From Castanea sativa (Eukaryota; Streptophyta; Magnoliopsida; Fagales; Fagaceae), in NCBI RefSeq assembly GCF_040712315.1, contig NC_134017.1, positions 53,473,636 through 53,537,635 on the forward strand: a DNA stretch of 64,000 nt, written 5' to 3'. Each line of letters opens with the position of its first letter. The first letter of the stretch is position 1. Below are positions 27,972 to 38,559 of this stretch, piece by piece. The notes under the pieces are model-generated. The model had not been told where the DNA came from and searched no databases. It saw nothing but the letters and a program-made list of their open reading frames with translations. The position numbers and the translations under genes were made by a program.

Positions 27972-29660
27972 GGCGAAAATGCACTTTTAGTCCCTACATT
28001 TTGACCTGATTTATATTTTAGTCCCTACATTTTATTTTTACCACTTTTAGTTCCTAAACCAATTAACGCGTAACGTTTAAGTCCTTACCGTCACCCAACT
28101 AAGAGAAAATGCTGACGTGGCAAATGGAGGGTACTGTTTACACAGTAAATGCTGACGTGGCGAATAAAATAATAATAAAAATTTATATTTATTATTTAAT
28201 AAATGCCCAGTCAGCAAAAATAATAATTAAAAAAGACATTTTCATTTTTTTTTCTAAATTCTTTTAAAATAAAATAAGATAAAAAAATTAAAAAAAAAAA
28301 TTCTTTCATTATTTTTTCTGAAGAATATGATTCATGTTCTAGGATGTTCATGTTCCTAGGTTCATCCCCAAAACATGAATCATATTCTTAGATCAATAAG
28401 AGTTAAACTTTATTACAAACCCAGAAAAAATTCACACAATAAGAATAAAAACTTCCCCAGATCATAAGAACACAAGAACACAAACCCATATAACAAGAAT
28501 AGTACTCAAAGAATTTCTATTCCAAAATTTGTATACATTCTTCCACCAAAAATAAATTGTAAATTAAATTAAAAATGGGTGCTGTGTTCTTCCACAAAAA
28601 TCAAAACCTAAACTATCAAACCCAATGACCACCACCACAATCCGCCACATTAACCCATATCCACCAACACCAAACCCGAATCTCCAGCACCACCACTACC
28701 AGATCCATCACCACCAAATCCTACAATCAAATTTCAACTACAACTCAAACATATTTTGAACCATTGAACAACCCAAACCTCCTACACCATCACGAAACAA
28801 AGAAAGAGGCACCTGTGGTTCTCTGCAATGCTTCACGTCGAATCGAGGCGGCTCGTTTACAGTCAACGAGCTGTGATTCTAGCGAGTGCGAAGCGATTTT
28901 GCCGACAAGGACCGATTTGATGATCTCCTCGTCTTCTTCGGTGGAGAGAGTTGAAATCAACGGTTCAGGAGTCGGTTGTGGTTGCTGCGGTGGCGTACGG
29001 CGGGGATCTTGTACGTCGTCGATGAGGAAGTTGTGGTGGTTGTCGAGGTCCCACGCGTCGTGAGAGGCGCATGAGATGAAGGACTGCACGAAGTCGATGC
29101 CGAAGAAACTAAGGAGGTAGATGAAGGAAGCCATGAGGGAAATAATGGCGGCGATCTCCGGGAGCGAGACCAGGTGGAGGGGCATGGAGTTTCGGATCTT
29201 GTCGCGCCACCGGTGGAGCAAGTAGTACGCCACCGAGAAGAACAACGTGAAGAACACGGCGTTCACCATATCCAGATCACTCTTTCTCTCTCTAAACCCA
29301 TATGAGTGAAGTGAAGAACACTCTTTCTCTCTCTAAATTTTTTAAATTTAATTATCTTATTTTATTTTAAAAGAATTTAGAAAAAACAAGAAATGTCTTT
29401 TTTAATTATTATTTATGTTGATTGGGAATTTATTAAATAATAAATATAATTTTATATTATTATTTTATTCGCCACGTCAGCATTTACTGTGTAAACAGTA
29501 CCCTCCGTTTGCCACGTCAGCATTTTCTATTAGTTGAGTGACGGTAATGACTTAAACGTTACGCGTTAATTGGTTTAGGGACTAAAAGTGGTAAAAATAA
29601 AATGTAGGGACTAAAATAGAAATCAGGTCAAAATGTAGGGACTAAAAGTGCATTTACGCC
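27972..29660. mobile_element. Pack-MULE-like element carrying an HMGR fragment
   Basis: A 1689-bp element with near-identical terminal inverted repeats of about 325-330 bp (27972-28300 and about 29335-29660). Both begin GGCG(A/T)AAATGCACTTTTA when read inward. Flanks are AT-rich and similar (TAAATTAA at the left, TAAATTTAA at the right), compatible with a 9-bp Mutator-type duplication that has since changed. Between the ends is no transposase but a GC-richer block of about 480 bp that encodes an HMG-CoA reductase N-terminus on the minus strand. Captured host-gene pieces between long TIRs define Pack-MULE-type elements. Superfamily is inferred from TIR length and TSD; the TIR and the capture are seen directly. 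Confidence 0.8.
28790..29269 (-). pseudogene. Captured N-terminal fragment of HMG-CoA reductase
   Basis: The 159-residue open frame starts [20 protein letters not shown], continues RWRDKIRNS and [11 protein letters not shown], and near its end has [20 protein letters not shown]. That is the N-terminal membrane anchor, the linker and the start of the catalytic domain of plant 3-hydroxy-3-methylglutaryl-CoA reductase, the mevalonate-pathway enzyme of the ER. Two hydrophobic segments (about residues 3-18 and 37-58) match its two transmembrane helices. The frame diverges after ALQRTTG, where the family has more than 400 further residues including the active site, and ends ASFFVS. It cannot be a reductase. 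It lies wholly inside the TIR element, so it is a transduplicated fragment. The frame is still open, so a short membrane peptide could be made if it is transcribed. Confidence 0.85.
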
Positions 29661-30814
29661 TAAATTTAATAAACTCTATATGGTATAAGATTAATAAGAG
29701 GAAAATAATAATGTAATATCATTTACATAATTGTAGTACAAAAATTAGAGTCTCATTACTTTACATATACACATATAAAATAAGTGCAAAACTTCAAACC
29801 CGTAACAAAATATGCCACAACTTTCTTGTGGGTTTCAATTGTTTTTCTCCTAAGAAAGTGATTGGATAAAAACCGGAACAAGTTGCAATACTATGGTCAA
29901 CCTAGAAGTATTATAATTGCACTAGGTAAGTAACTACATAAAATGTATATAATTATAATTCTTTAACCAATTTTTAATATGAAATACTATAGTTATATGG
30001 AAATGATAAACTAAGGTTATCAGTTCATAGCTAACCTTAAAATTTTGGGACTAAAGTTGTTTTTGTTGTTGTTGTAGAATATGTGAAATTTGCAAATAGT
30101 GTGATAAAGAGATTTTATAGAACTATCTCACAAGATCCTATTGCCTTAAAGTTGAAATAGCACGTCTTCATAAATTTTTGTATATAAACATTGTTACTAA
30201 CTTTTATAAATTTTATTAGCTTGTGTATATACATATGTTAATTTTATATCTATGTTTATGTTTATGTGTGTGCAATTTAAAATTATGTTAAATTAGCTAA
30301 ACTGCATAAAGAAAACTATAAGCAAGGTTATCATCATTAATAAAGCAAATGGTATAGTGATTTATTTAATATATTGATTAATATGGGAATCGTTAGGAAT
30401 TACTTATTTCTGGTTCTTTATTTGATTAATGTGAGATAAAAAAGCTAAAAGCTATATTTTTTTTAAACTAAATTTTTACTAAAAATCTGAAAATTAAATT
30501 ATTTGAAATAAAACTTGTACAAAAAGTACTGTGAGACCCACAAAGAATAGATAATTTAAGAAAAAAGCTTGCTTATAAACACACGAATGTCATAATAATC
30601 AATAATACAGATCAATACAGATTTTTGACTCATTCAAATATAAGCATCCCACGGATCATGCAGAAATCATGCAGTAAAACAAAAATATATTACAACACAT
30701 CAATAATAATGTTGGAGACTAACAACATCCAATTCTATCTCATCACATTGAGTCAATCAATCAAATCTTAATCTTAATATAATCTGACTAACTCATTTAG
30801 AACCCTATCCACTC

Positions 30815-31320
30815 CAAAAAAATTCTACTAGTTATTTATATAAATTTATAAGTTTTTAGAAATATATATATATATATATATATATTTATTTATTTATATG
30901 AAATTCATTTGGGTTTAATGAATTATATATGGTATAAAAGTAATATGAGGAAAATAATAATGTAGTATCATTTACACAATTGTAGTATAAAAATAAGAGG
31001 GTCATTACTCAAATTTACACACACATAATAAGTGTAAAACTTTAAACCATTGTAACAAAAATGCCATAACATTTTTGGGGGTTTCAATTGTTTTTCTCCT
31101 AAGAATGCAATAGGATAAAAACGAAAAGAATTGCATTACTACAGTCAACCTAGAAATATTATAATTGCACCATGTAAGTAACCATAAAATGTTTTCTTTA
31201 TAATTTTTTCAACCAGTTTTTTGTACGAAATAATATATATTTTTTAGTTATCATATAGTTATAATATATTTTGTTTATGTATAAACATATGTTAATGTTT
31301 ATGATTATGTTTGTGCATTT
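30815..31320. repeat. Diverged AT-rich repeat, copy 2 (empty site)
   Basis: Partner of the 27900-30290 copy. At the position matching the TIR element it reads straight through (AAATTCATTTGGGTTTAATG), so it shows the state before that insertion. It contains a (TA)n run at about 30860-30884. Confidence 0.6.
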
Positions 31321-31355
31321 TTTATTTTTTAACTAAGGATTTTATTAATAGATAT

Positions 31356-32165
31356 TGTAAGGACACGATTTGGTCCACATCCCAAATGGATGGACAATGG
31401 CCCAATGAGCACAAAACAATGAATTTGTTAGAAAGTGGGCTTGAAACTAAACTTTCAATGAGTTAGGTAGATAATGATCACAATAGGTTAGTTATTGTTG
31501 GAAAGAATGAAACAAACAGTTTTGAACAAGAAAAGTTCTTCTCGGTCAAGTCCGAGAAATGTCTGTTCTTATATATTTCACTTAGACTTATACAAAAATT
31601 ACAGTTTTTGGGTACACAGTGATTTTTCTCTAATTTTTCTGATGACCCCCTTTGTAATGGGGTTCTTCTCTTTTATATTTCCTCCCCTTCTTTTATCTTA
31701 GCCCTCCACGTGTAGGTTAGATTACTAATTTTCTTGATATTTGTCTCATCAGCACCTTCCTGAAATTTTTTGGGATAGCTGTAAGGCTGAAAGTTACTGT
31801 TCAGGTATCACTTTCACATCAATGCAGCCAGGGGGTTAGATGCAAGGCATTCAATGTGGTGGTAAGAGCTTTCTTCTCAGATATTTCCCAACTCTCTTTT
31901 GTCTCATCTCTCTCTAATGTTTATCCTTCCAAGCAAGATTGCCTGCTGCCCTATTCTTGATGGATGGTCGGACTTTTGACCTCCACTTTGCTTAGCTGAG
32001 GAGGTATTTATCCTCTGACGTCGTCTCCTGCACATTGTGACCAGACTTCTTCCATGGCCCATTAATCTGTATACCTTCGCTAGTACTTATCTATCCTCGG
32101 GCTATTTGACATCCTCGAGCGCGACCCATGGCCCAATATCTATATCTAGGCCCTTCATCCCTACA
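31356..32165 (-). mobile_element. Solo LTR, reverse orientation
   Basis: 810 bp from TGTAAGGACACG to CATCCCTACA, flanked by GATAT and GATGT (one mismatch in a 5-bp duplication). The phrase CCCAATGAGC...AAACAATGAATTTGTTAGAAAG resembles the reverse complement of the U5 region of the 35635 element's LTR, so it is a related family in opposite orientation. Confidence 0.75.
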
Positions 32166-33711
32166 GATGTCCTAAGAGCATTCTTTTAGAAAATACTTTT
32201 AAAAAATTTCATGGAAAAGGAAAAAAGCAAATAATTTTGTTGAAGCTTTTTTATATTTTCCACAAAAGTAATTTTAAAACTTCTCTAAAATAAGTCATTA
32301 ACAAATGCTCTAAAGACACTGATGAAGACGAATAAATCACCAGTAAGCTGCGAGCACTCCTCAAATCAAAGCAACGCCTGCAAAAAGAAAATAGAGGACC
32401 TAAAAGAGAGCACCGGTGTGGTGCCGGCCAAAAACCCTCCGAAGGTCAAGTCAGTCTTCTTTTTCAACCCTAGAGTGCTAGAGTTGAGATAATTGTGTGT
32501 ACCTTGTTGCTAGGGTTTCTGGGATATTTATATTGGCGTAGGGTTTCCTTTCCTTTTAGGATTCTACTTCCTTCTCAAGCTCTTTTCCATACAGGAGTCT
32601 TCTTATTATGGTCAAACGTGTGACGCAAGAACTCCAGGAGTACACGCTTGCGTGGAGATAAAGCAAAGCCAAGTCAAACATATCGTGTGACAAACAGCTA
32701 AGGAGTTATAACCAATCAAATATCGGACGGGTTCTCAATGATCGACACCGTCCTATATACACTACAACGGCATTAGCCCGTCTACTTCCACTCCGTCCAC
32801 ATAGGACGGAGGAAAGATCCGTCTCATGTTTTTCATCCTCTTCAGACACTATTTAACCGCACTCTTTACCTAAAAGAAAAAAGAGAACCCTCATAACTAT
32901 CATTTTGATAATTGGACAATTAAAGTACTTTCAAGATGCATTGAAGTGAAGCATATTTGATGTAATCTTTTAAGGGATTTCTAATTATATTTTCAACAAC
33001 GATCTTAGGAATCAACTCAACAACAGCTTCCATTGACTTTGTTACATGGATAAAGACATTTACTGTATTACATAAGCATATTTACCCATTTTGTCAACCC
33101 TGTTGTGAAGGTAAAAGCAAATATACGGTAATTCATTAGCCTTTTTAGTTATTTTTGAAAAAAAAAATATACATACTTGCAAGCACAACTGTAATCAGCA
33201 ATCTTGTTCACAAAGTTAAAGAACTGACTAGCAGATCTATCTCCACAGTGGTATCTCTCTTAGTTTCTCTCTATGTTCAATAGCTTCTCTTTAGTTTGAA
33301 TTTGACGTTCATTTAATGTTTCAATTGGTAGAGTACTACTTTTTTTGTTTTTCAAAATGGCTAGACGTTCATTAAATTATTTGTCTAGCCATTTTGATAT
33401 TGCCATAAGTGAGGAAATAATTTGCACAATTAATTAAGAACATCAAATCAAAAAATACATCAATAATTGAGATGAATTGCGTTATGTAAAATATATTTAA
33501 AAAATCATAGAATTTAAGTAATAATTGAACTACGTTAATAGGAAAATAGAAATGCAAAAAAATAAAAAATAAAAAGAAGATAGCTATTCTCACGAAAAAA
33601 AGCCAAATCCTCCCTTCGGAAGTTCTTCACTTAATTTTGGGTTTTATTGATTGATTTTAGCATTCTTAAATAGTAGAGTAGAGTAGACTTAGAGAGTTTT
33701 AGGTCAACTCA
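32166..33711. other. Mixed repeat-derived intergenic DNA
   Basis: 32330-32860 is less AT-rich than its surroundings and has LTR-like composition (GACGGA/TCCGTC phrases, a TTATATTGGCG stretch), but I could not fix ends. 33352-33397 is a perfect 15-bp-arm hairpin. No host gene is recognised. Confidence 0.35.
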
Positions 33712-33886
33712 CACTACAAAAACGCGCTTTTAAGCCGCGTTTTTTAGCTATAGGGTCAGCTTAGAGCTCCGTTTCTAGAAAATGCAGCTCCACCTTGGAC
33801 ATATAGCTGCGTTTTAAAAACGCGGCTATAGACCTCCCCTGAAGCTGCGTTTTTAAAATGCGGCTATAGCCCTCATTTTTTGTAGC
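33712..33886. mobile_element. Small CACTA-ended fold-back element
   Basis: It begins CACTACAAAAA and ends TTTTTTGTAGCG, inverted ends with one change. The interior has four variants of GCTGCGTTTTAAAAACGCGG in both orientations, so the whole can fold back. No transposase. The ends match CACTA-type non-autonomous elements; the 3-bp duplication was not confirmed. A run of about 36 T follows at 33899-33934. Confidence 0.5.
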
Positions 33887-33897
33887 GCCACGTTCTT

Positions 33898-33936
<39 letters not shown>

Positions 33937-34069
33937 CCAAAACAAATTGTAGCTAATAGGTGTAGTAATATAACCTAAATGAAAAAAAAAAAAGATGAAG
34001 ATGAAGTTTTTGGATTAATTGTAATCAAATTAAGAAGAAATAGATGAAGAAAAAAATTTGAATTGTAAT

Positions 34070-34812
34070 TGTAAGTGCACAATTGCACCTGCCCCAAGAA
34101 CAGTTACGGGCTCAGGCCCAATGAGCCTTAAACAATGTAATTTGTAGAGTGTGGGCTTGAAACCCAGGTTAGAAGTGTTTGAGGATTAAATGACAAGCCA
34201 AAGATTATAAACACTTAAAAACAACAAAGAATACTATAAGTCAATCTGCTCGGGCATAAGCCGAGAACTGTTCTTATATTATTTCTCTCTCTCTTTTTCT
34301 CTTTCCTTTAGGTTACAAAGAGGGGGGGATCTCCTTTTCTGTCTTGGATTGCTCTTTAAATACTACTCTTTTGAATACTTTGTACACGTGTTGCCTCACC
34401 TCTCCCTTAGCCTAGATATTTCTTTTCTCAGTGCCTTTGAATAGTAACCAGAAGTTTCTCTTCCACTGTTCAGGTGTCACTTCCCCATAAATGCGGCCAG
34501 GGTGGTAGGTGCAGGGTCTTTAATGTGGAGGTGGCAGCCTTTATCTTTGACATTTCTTCAACACCGGTGCTTCTGGGGTATTCTAGGGTTTACCCCTTTT
34601 AACCATTGGCCTTAACCGTGTCATCCCCTAATCTTTACTACGAAATCCCAAGTTCTTAGGTGTCCATCCGAGGGTAAGTTCACCCTCGGCTGGATCCTCG
34701 GCGTATGGGGCGACCCATAGTACTAACAAATTCTAAACCCAGGAGCAGGTCAGCCTTTCTTAACACGGCCCAAAAGGCCCACATTCTCATCAGGATCTTT
34801 TTGCCTCCCACA
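34070..34812 (-). mobile_element. Solo LTR of the same family as the full element, reversed
   Basis: 743 bp from TGTAAGTGCACAATTGCACC to GCCTCCCACA. This is the reverse complement of the LTR type at 35635/46016, which ends GTGCAATTGTGCACTTACA. It is flanked by a perfect 5-bp duplication, GTAAT, at 34065-34069 and 34813-34817. The internal part has been lost by LTR-LTR recombination. Confidence 0.88.
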
Positions 34813-34817
34813 GTAAT

Positions 34818-35634
34818 TAAATTAAGATTTTTATCAACTTATAAATTATAGGAGAAGAAGATAAGAAAAAAAATTATATCTATTTTTTTTTTACGTGTAG
34901 TAATTAGGTATTATTCTTTTGATTGATTTTAACATTCTTAAATAGTTTTAGTCCAACTTAATTTTTCTTGGATTCAAACTTAATTTGTGGAGGTGTGAAA
35001 AATAATCACTTTAACTCAATCATATATCATGTTGCTTTATTTTATTTTATTTTATTAGAAGATAAAAAAAAAGAAATCTATAAATGTTACTGCAATTTAA
35101 GATGTATTAGACCTCTTTAATTGCAAGTTGAAACCTTATACACTGTTTGTCTGGGAAACAAACATCTCAAAGCCCAATCCATAGACGCAAGTGTTTGGAT
35201 GACACTATGTCGCAACCTTAAACAAAAAGTCTAAAGTTAATCTAATTTTATTTCAATTCAAATACATAATCCTTAAAGGAAATTGCATGGAGACATATTA
35301 AGCACAACAAATGTAATTCAACTGTAATTGAATTAAGATTTGTATCACGTGAAACAACTTTATCTTCAACGTATTTAATTATATCTTTTCCAATTCTAAA
35401 TTCTCTCACAACTCCACGTTAAAAAAAAAAGTAAAAATAACATGAATTATAAAAGTAGTTGATATGAAAACACAACTGCTACTTTATCAAGAAAAAAAAA
35501 GTTAATAATAACGAAATTTAAGATATATTCTATCAACTTAGAATTATAGGAGAAGAAAAATTATATATATTTTTAATATCTAAAAATCTAAAAACCTTAT
35601 GCAATATGGTGAGCCACTTGGCCAACCATGGTGT
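34818..35634. other. AT-rich spacer, no gene
   Basis: Short repeated phrases (ATTATAGGAGAAGAA at 34846 and 35544) and poly-A/T tracts. No coding sequence was found. Confidence 0.45.
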
Positions 35635-36384
35635 TGTGGGGAGTAAGGATACCTTGATGAGAGTATGGGCCGATGGGTCATGCTAAGGAAGGCCGACCTG
35701 CTCTTGGGTTTAGGGCCTGTTAGTATTACGGGTCGGCCCATAAGCCGAGGATCCAAAGATCCAGCCGAGGATGCTTTTCCCCTCGTTCTGACACCAGAGA
35801 ACCCGAGACTTCATGGTAAAGGTTAGGGAATGACACGGTCAAGACCAATGGTTAAAGGAGGTGAACCCTTGAATGTCCTAGAAGCACTGATGTGGGAAAA
35901 ATGTCAAAGGTAAAGGCTGCTACCTCCACATTAAAGACCCTGCACCTACCATCCTGGCCGCATTAATGGGGAAGTGACACTTGAACAGTGGAAGGGAAAC
36001 TTCTAGTTACTGTTCAAAGGCACTAAGAAAAGAAATATCTAGGCTAAGGGAGGAGTTGGGGCAACACGTGTATAAAGTATTAAAAAGAGGAGTATTTAAG
36101 GAGAGACAGAGAACAGAAAGTGGACGAAACTTTTTGTAACCTAAAAAGAAAAAAGACAAAGAGAGAGATATAATATAAGAACAGCTCTCGGCTTACATCC
36201 GAGGAGGCCTACTTACATTATTCCTTGTTGTTTCCAGGTACTGACAATCTTTAGTTTGTCATTTAATCCCCATACACTTCTAACCTAGGTTTAAAGCCCA
36301 CACTCTACAAATTCGTATTGTTTAAGGCTCATTGGGCCTGAGCCCATAACTGTTCTTGGGTCCAGGTGCAATTGTGCACTTACA
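35635..36384 (+). repeat. 5' LTR
   Basis: It begins TGTGGGGAGTAAGG and ends TGCACTTACA. It contains a probable promoter region around the TATTTAAGG phrase near 36085 and the AGAACAGCTCTCGGCTTACA region typical of the R/U5 side. Confidence 0.92.
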
Positions 36385-36386
36385 AT

Positions 36387-36402
36387 TGGCGCCGTCTGTG
36401 GG
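36387..36402 (+). other. Primer binding site
   Basis: TGGCGCCGTCTGTGGG starts two bases after the 5' LTR, where the tRNA primer binds to start minus-strand DNA synthesis in gypsy elements. Confidence 0.7.
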
Positions 36403-36430
36403 AATCTAGTCTAGAAGAGGTAGGGATATT

Positions 36431-37558
36431 ATGGCAGGCTTAGGCTCTCACCATGCAGAGTCACAAGTATCACAACCGGAAGATCATTTCGAACGCCTTG
36501 AACATCGTAAGGATCGTGAGGGAAGCGTCCATACAGAATACCCAGGGGCTAGCCATACTCATGGAGGGGGTAGCACTGCCCACGATGAGGGTTCTAAATC
36601 CATGCAGAAGGAAATCAATCGTTTGAAGAGGAAGTTACGCCGTGCTAAACGTAAGGTTTCCCCGTCCTCGTCTAGTTCTTCCTCAGAGAAGGATAGGGGA
36701 CTTGGGTACAGTTCAAGGTCATGTTCCCCCACCAGCGCAACATCCTCTGGTGAGGAGGACGACCAGCCAACCCGCAGGCGTAAGAAGCTTCGTCCTAGGG
36801 GCTTGGGCAACGATACCATGAGTAGGGCGTTGCACCAACTCTCTAAATCTCCGTTTTCGCGGAGGATTGAGAGGGGGAGGCTTCCCAGAGGTTCACCCAG
36901 CCCCACCTTTACCATCTATAATGGCCGGACTGATCCGGTGGAGCACGTGAGTCACTTCAACCAAAGGATGGCAGTGCACTCTCACAACGAGACTCTGATG
37001 TGTAAAGTTTTCCCCTCCAGCTTGGGACCTGTGGCTATGAGATGGTTTAACGGCCTCAAATCAGGATCTGTAGGCTCCTTTGGGGAGCTAACTAGGGCAT
37101 TTGCTTCGCGGTTCATTACGTGTAGCAGAGTCCCTCGACCATTGGACTCGTTGCTATCCATGGTCATGAAGGAAGGGGAGACACTGAAAGCATACTCTGA
37201 CCGATACTGGGAGATGTTTAATGAAATAGACGGCGACTTTGATGAGGTGGCGCTTAATACCTTTAAGGTGGGTCTTCCTACAGATCATGACCTAAGAAAG
37301 TCTTTGACGAAAAAGCCCGTCCGCAGCGTACGCCGTCTTATGGATTGTATTGATGAATATAAAAGGGTAGAGGAAGACCAGCAGCAGGGGAAAGGAAAGG
37401 AGAAGGTTATCCCGCAGGAGAGAAGGGATTTCAGGTCGGACAGATATCATAACAATAAGTCGAGGAGGGATTACTTCGGACAATCCGGCTCGGCAAAGAC
37501 CTCAGCCGTAAATACCGTGTTCCGAGAACCGGCATCGCTTATTAGAAAAAGTTCGTAA
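36431..37558 (+). CDS. Gag polyprotein (N-terminal part) of the gypsy element
   Basis: 375 residues: a charged, Ser-rich N-terminus with a basic Lys/Arg stretch (about 60-77), then a retrotransposon gag domain with the typical PSSLGPVAMRWFNGL and EGETLKAYSDRYW segments (about 195-260). This protein would coat the element RNA and build virus-like particles. It starts 46 bases after the LTR. The frame ends at 37558 because of a single-base frameshift just before; the sequence resumes in another frame with KVRKEPFFRWP and the zinc-knuckle-like segment at 37620. Confidence 0.85.
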   Translation: MAGLGSHHAESQVSQPEDHFERLEHRKDREGSVHTEYPGASHTHGGGSTAHDEGSKSMQKEINRLKRKLRRAKRKVSPSSSSSSSEKDRGLGYSSRSCSPTSATSSGEEDDQPTRRRKKLRPRGLGNDTMSRALHQLSKSPFSRRIERGRLPRGSPSPTFTIYNGRTDPVEHVSHFNQRMAVHSHNETLMCKVFPSSLGPVAMRWFNGLKSGSVGSFGELTRAFASRFITCSRVPRPLDSLLSMVMKEGETLKAYSDRYWEMFNEIDGDFDEVALNTFKVGLPTDHDLRKSLTKKPVRSVRRLMDCIDEYKRVEEDQQQGKGKEKVIPQERRDFRSDRYHNNKSRRDYFGQSGSAKTSAVNTVFREPASLIRKSS

Positions 37559-38400
37559 AGAGCCCTTCTTCAGATGGCCCGGCAAGATGGCAGGGGACCC
37601 TGCGAGAAGAAATCAAAACCTTTTCTGTCATTACCATCAGGATGTGGGCCACACTACTGAGAATTGTCGGACCCTGTGGAACCATCTAGAGCAGCTCGTC
37701 GGTGAGGGAAAGTTAAAGCAGCACTTGTGTCAGCCCACTGGGCAGGTCAGTCAAGTTGGTTCAAACAACCAGAGGAACAGTTCATCTCGGCCAGCATTGG
37801 GAACAATTAATGTTATCTTCGCTGCACCTGGTAGGACCGGCTCAGGTCCCACTAGGGTTATGGCGGTTTCCCATCCGCAGGCCGAGGATGTGGGTAGCAG
37901 GCCGAAGAGATTAAGGATCACTTTACCTATCTTGGGTTTTTCCGAGGAGGATAAAGTAGGGACTATCCAGCCCCATGACGATGCTCTTGTAGTTACCCTC
38001 AGGATAGGGAATTATGATGTGAGAAGGGTGATGATAGATCAGGGCAGCGGTGCAGATATCATGTACCCTGATCTATTTAAAGGGCTGAGGTTGGAGTTGG
38101 AAGATCTAACTCCTTACGATTCCCCACTTATAAGCTTCGAAGGAAGGGCCGTTGTGCCGAAGGGACAGATCCGTTTACCCGTTCAATCCAGCACAGAAAC
38201 GGTTGAGGTAGATTTCATTGTGGTTGACGCGTACTCTCCATATACAGCCATCCTCGCCAGGCCATGGCTGCACGCTTTGGGAGCTGTCTCTTCTACCTTA
38301 CATGTTAAGGTGAAATTCCCCTCGGGGGAGCATGTTGAGGAAATCCTCGGCTCGGTTAGTGGCTAGGCAATGCATATCGGCCGCGGTGCTTCGTCGCCGA
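37559..38400 (+). pseudogene. Gag C-terminus and aspartic protease of the gypsy element
   Basis: From 37587 the frame encodes a zinc-knuckle-like segment (FCHYHQDVGHTTENC) and then an aspartic protease with the family's active-site version MIDQGSGADIMYP near 38030. It is out of frame with gag upstream, and it breaks again at 38366, where the frame expected to lead into reverse transcriptase is shifted. It is therefore not translated as one polyprotein. Confidence 0.8.
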
Positions 38401-38559
38401 AATTGAGTCATCAACCTTGCCCATCCAGAGTCATAGCAATTATCAGCCTCCGGAGGCACCCGGAGCGATGACCGAAGACGAGGCCGTTTGTGAGGAGTTA
38501 GAGAAATTTGTAATAACGGATGATCCGTAGAGGTTCTTCCAAGTTGGCATACGCTTGCC

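Larger units (their letters stand above)
27900..30290. repeat. Diverged AT-rich repeat, copy 1, split by a TIR element
   Basis: The parts 27900-27971 and 29661 to about 30290 match, in order, the uninterrupted stretch 30815 to about 31320. Shared phrases include GAGGAAAATAATAATGTA, TCATTTACA, GTTTCAATTGTTTTTCTCC and GGTCAACCTAGAA. The element 27972-29660 interrupts this copy. Confidence 0.65.

Noticed and set aside
28764..29063. Plus-strand frame of 99 codons in the TIR element
   Set aside because: Antisense shadow of the HMGR fragment; the minus strand carries the recognisable protein.
36559..36915. Minus-strand frame of 118 codons over gag
   Set aside because: It mirrors the Ser/Arg-rich gag linker. 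The true antisense ORF lies further downstream.
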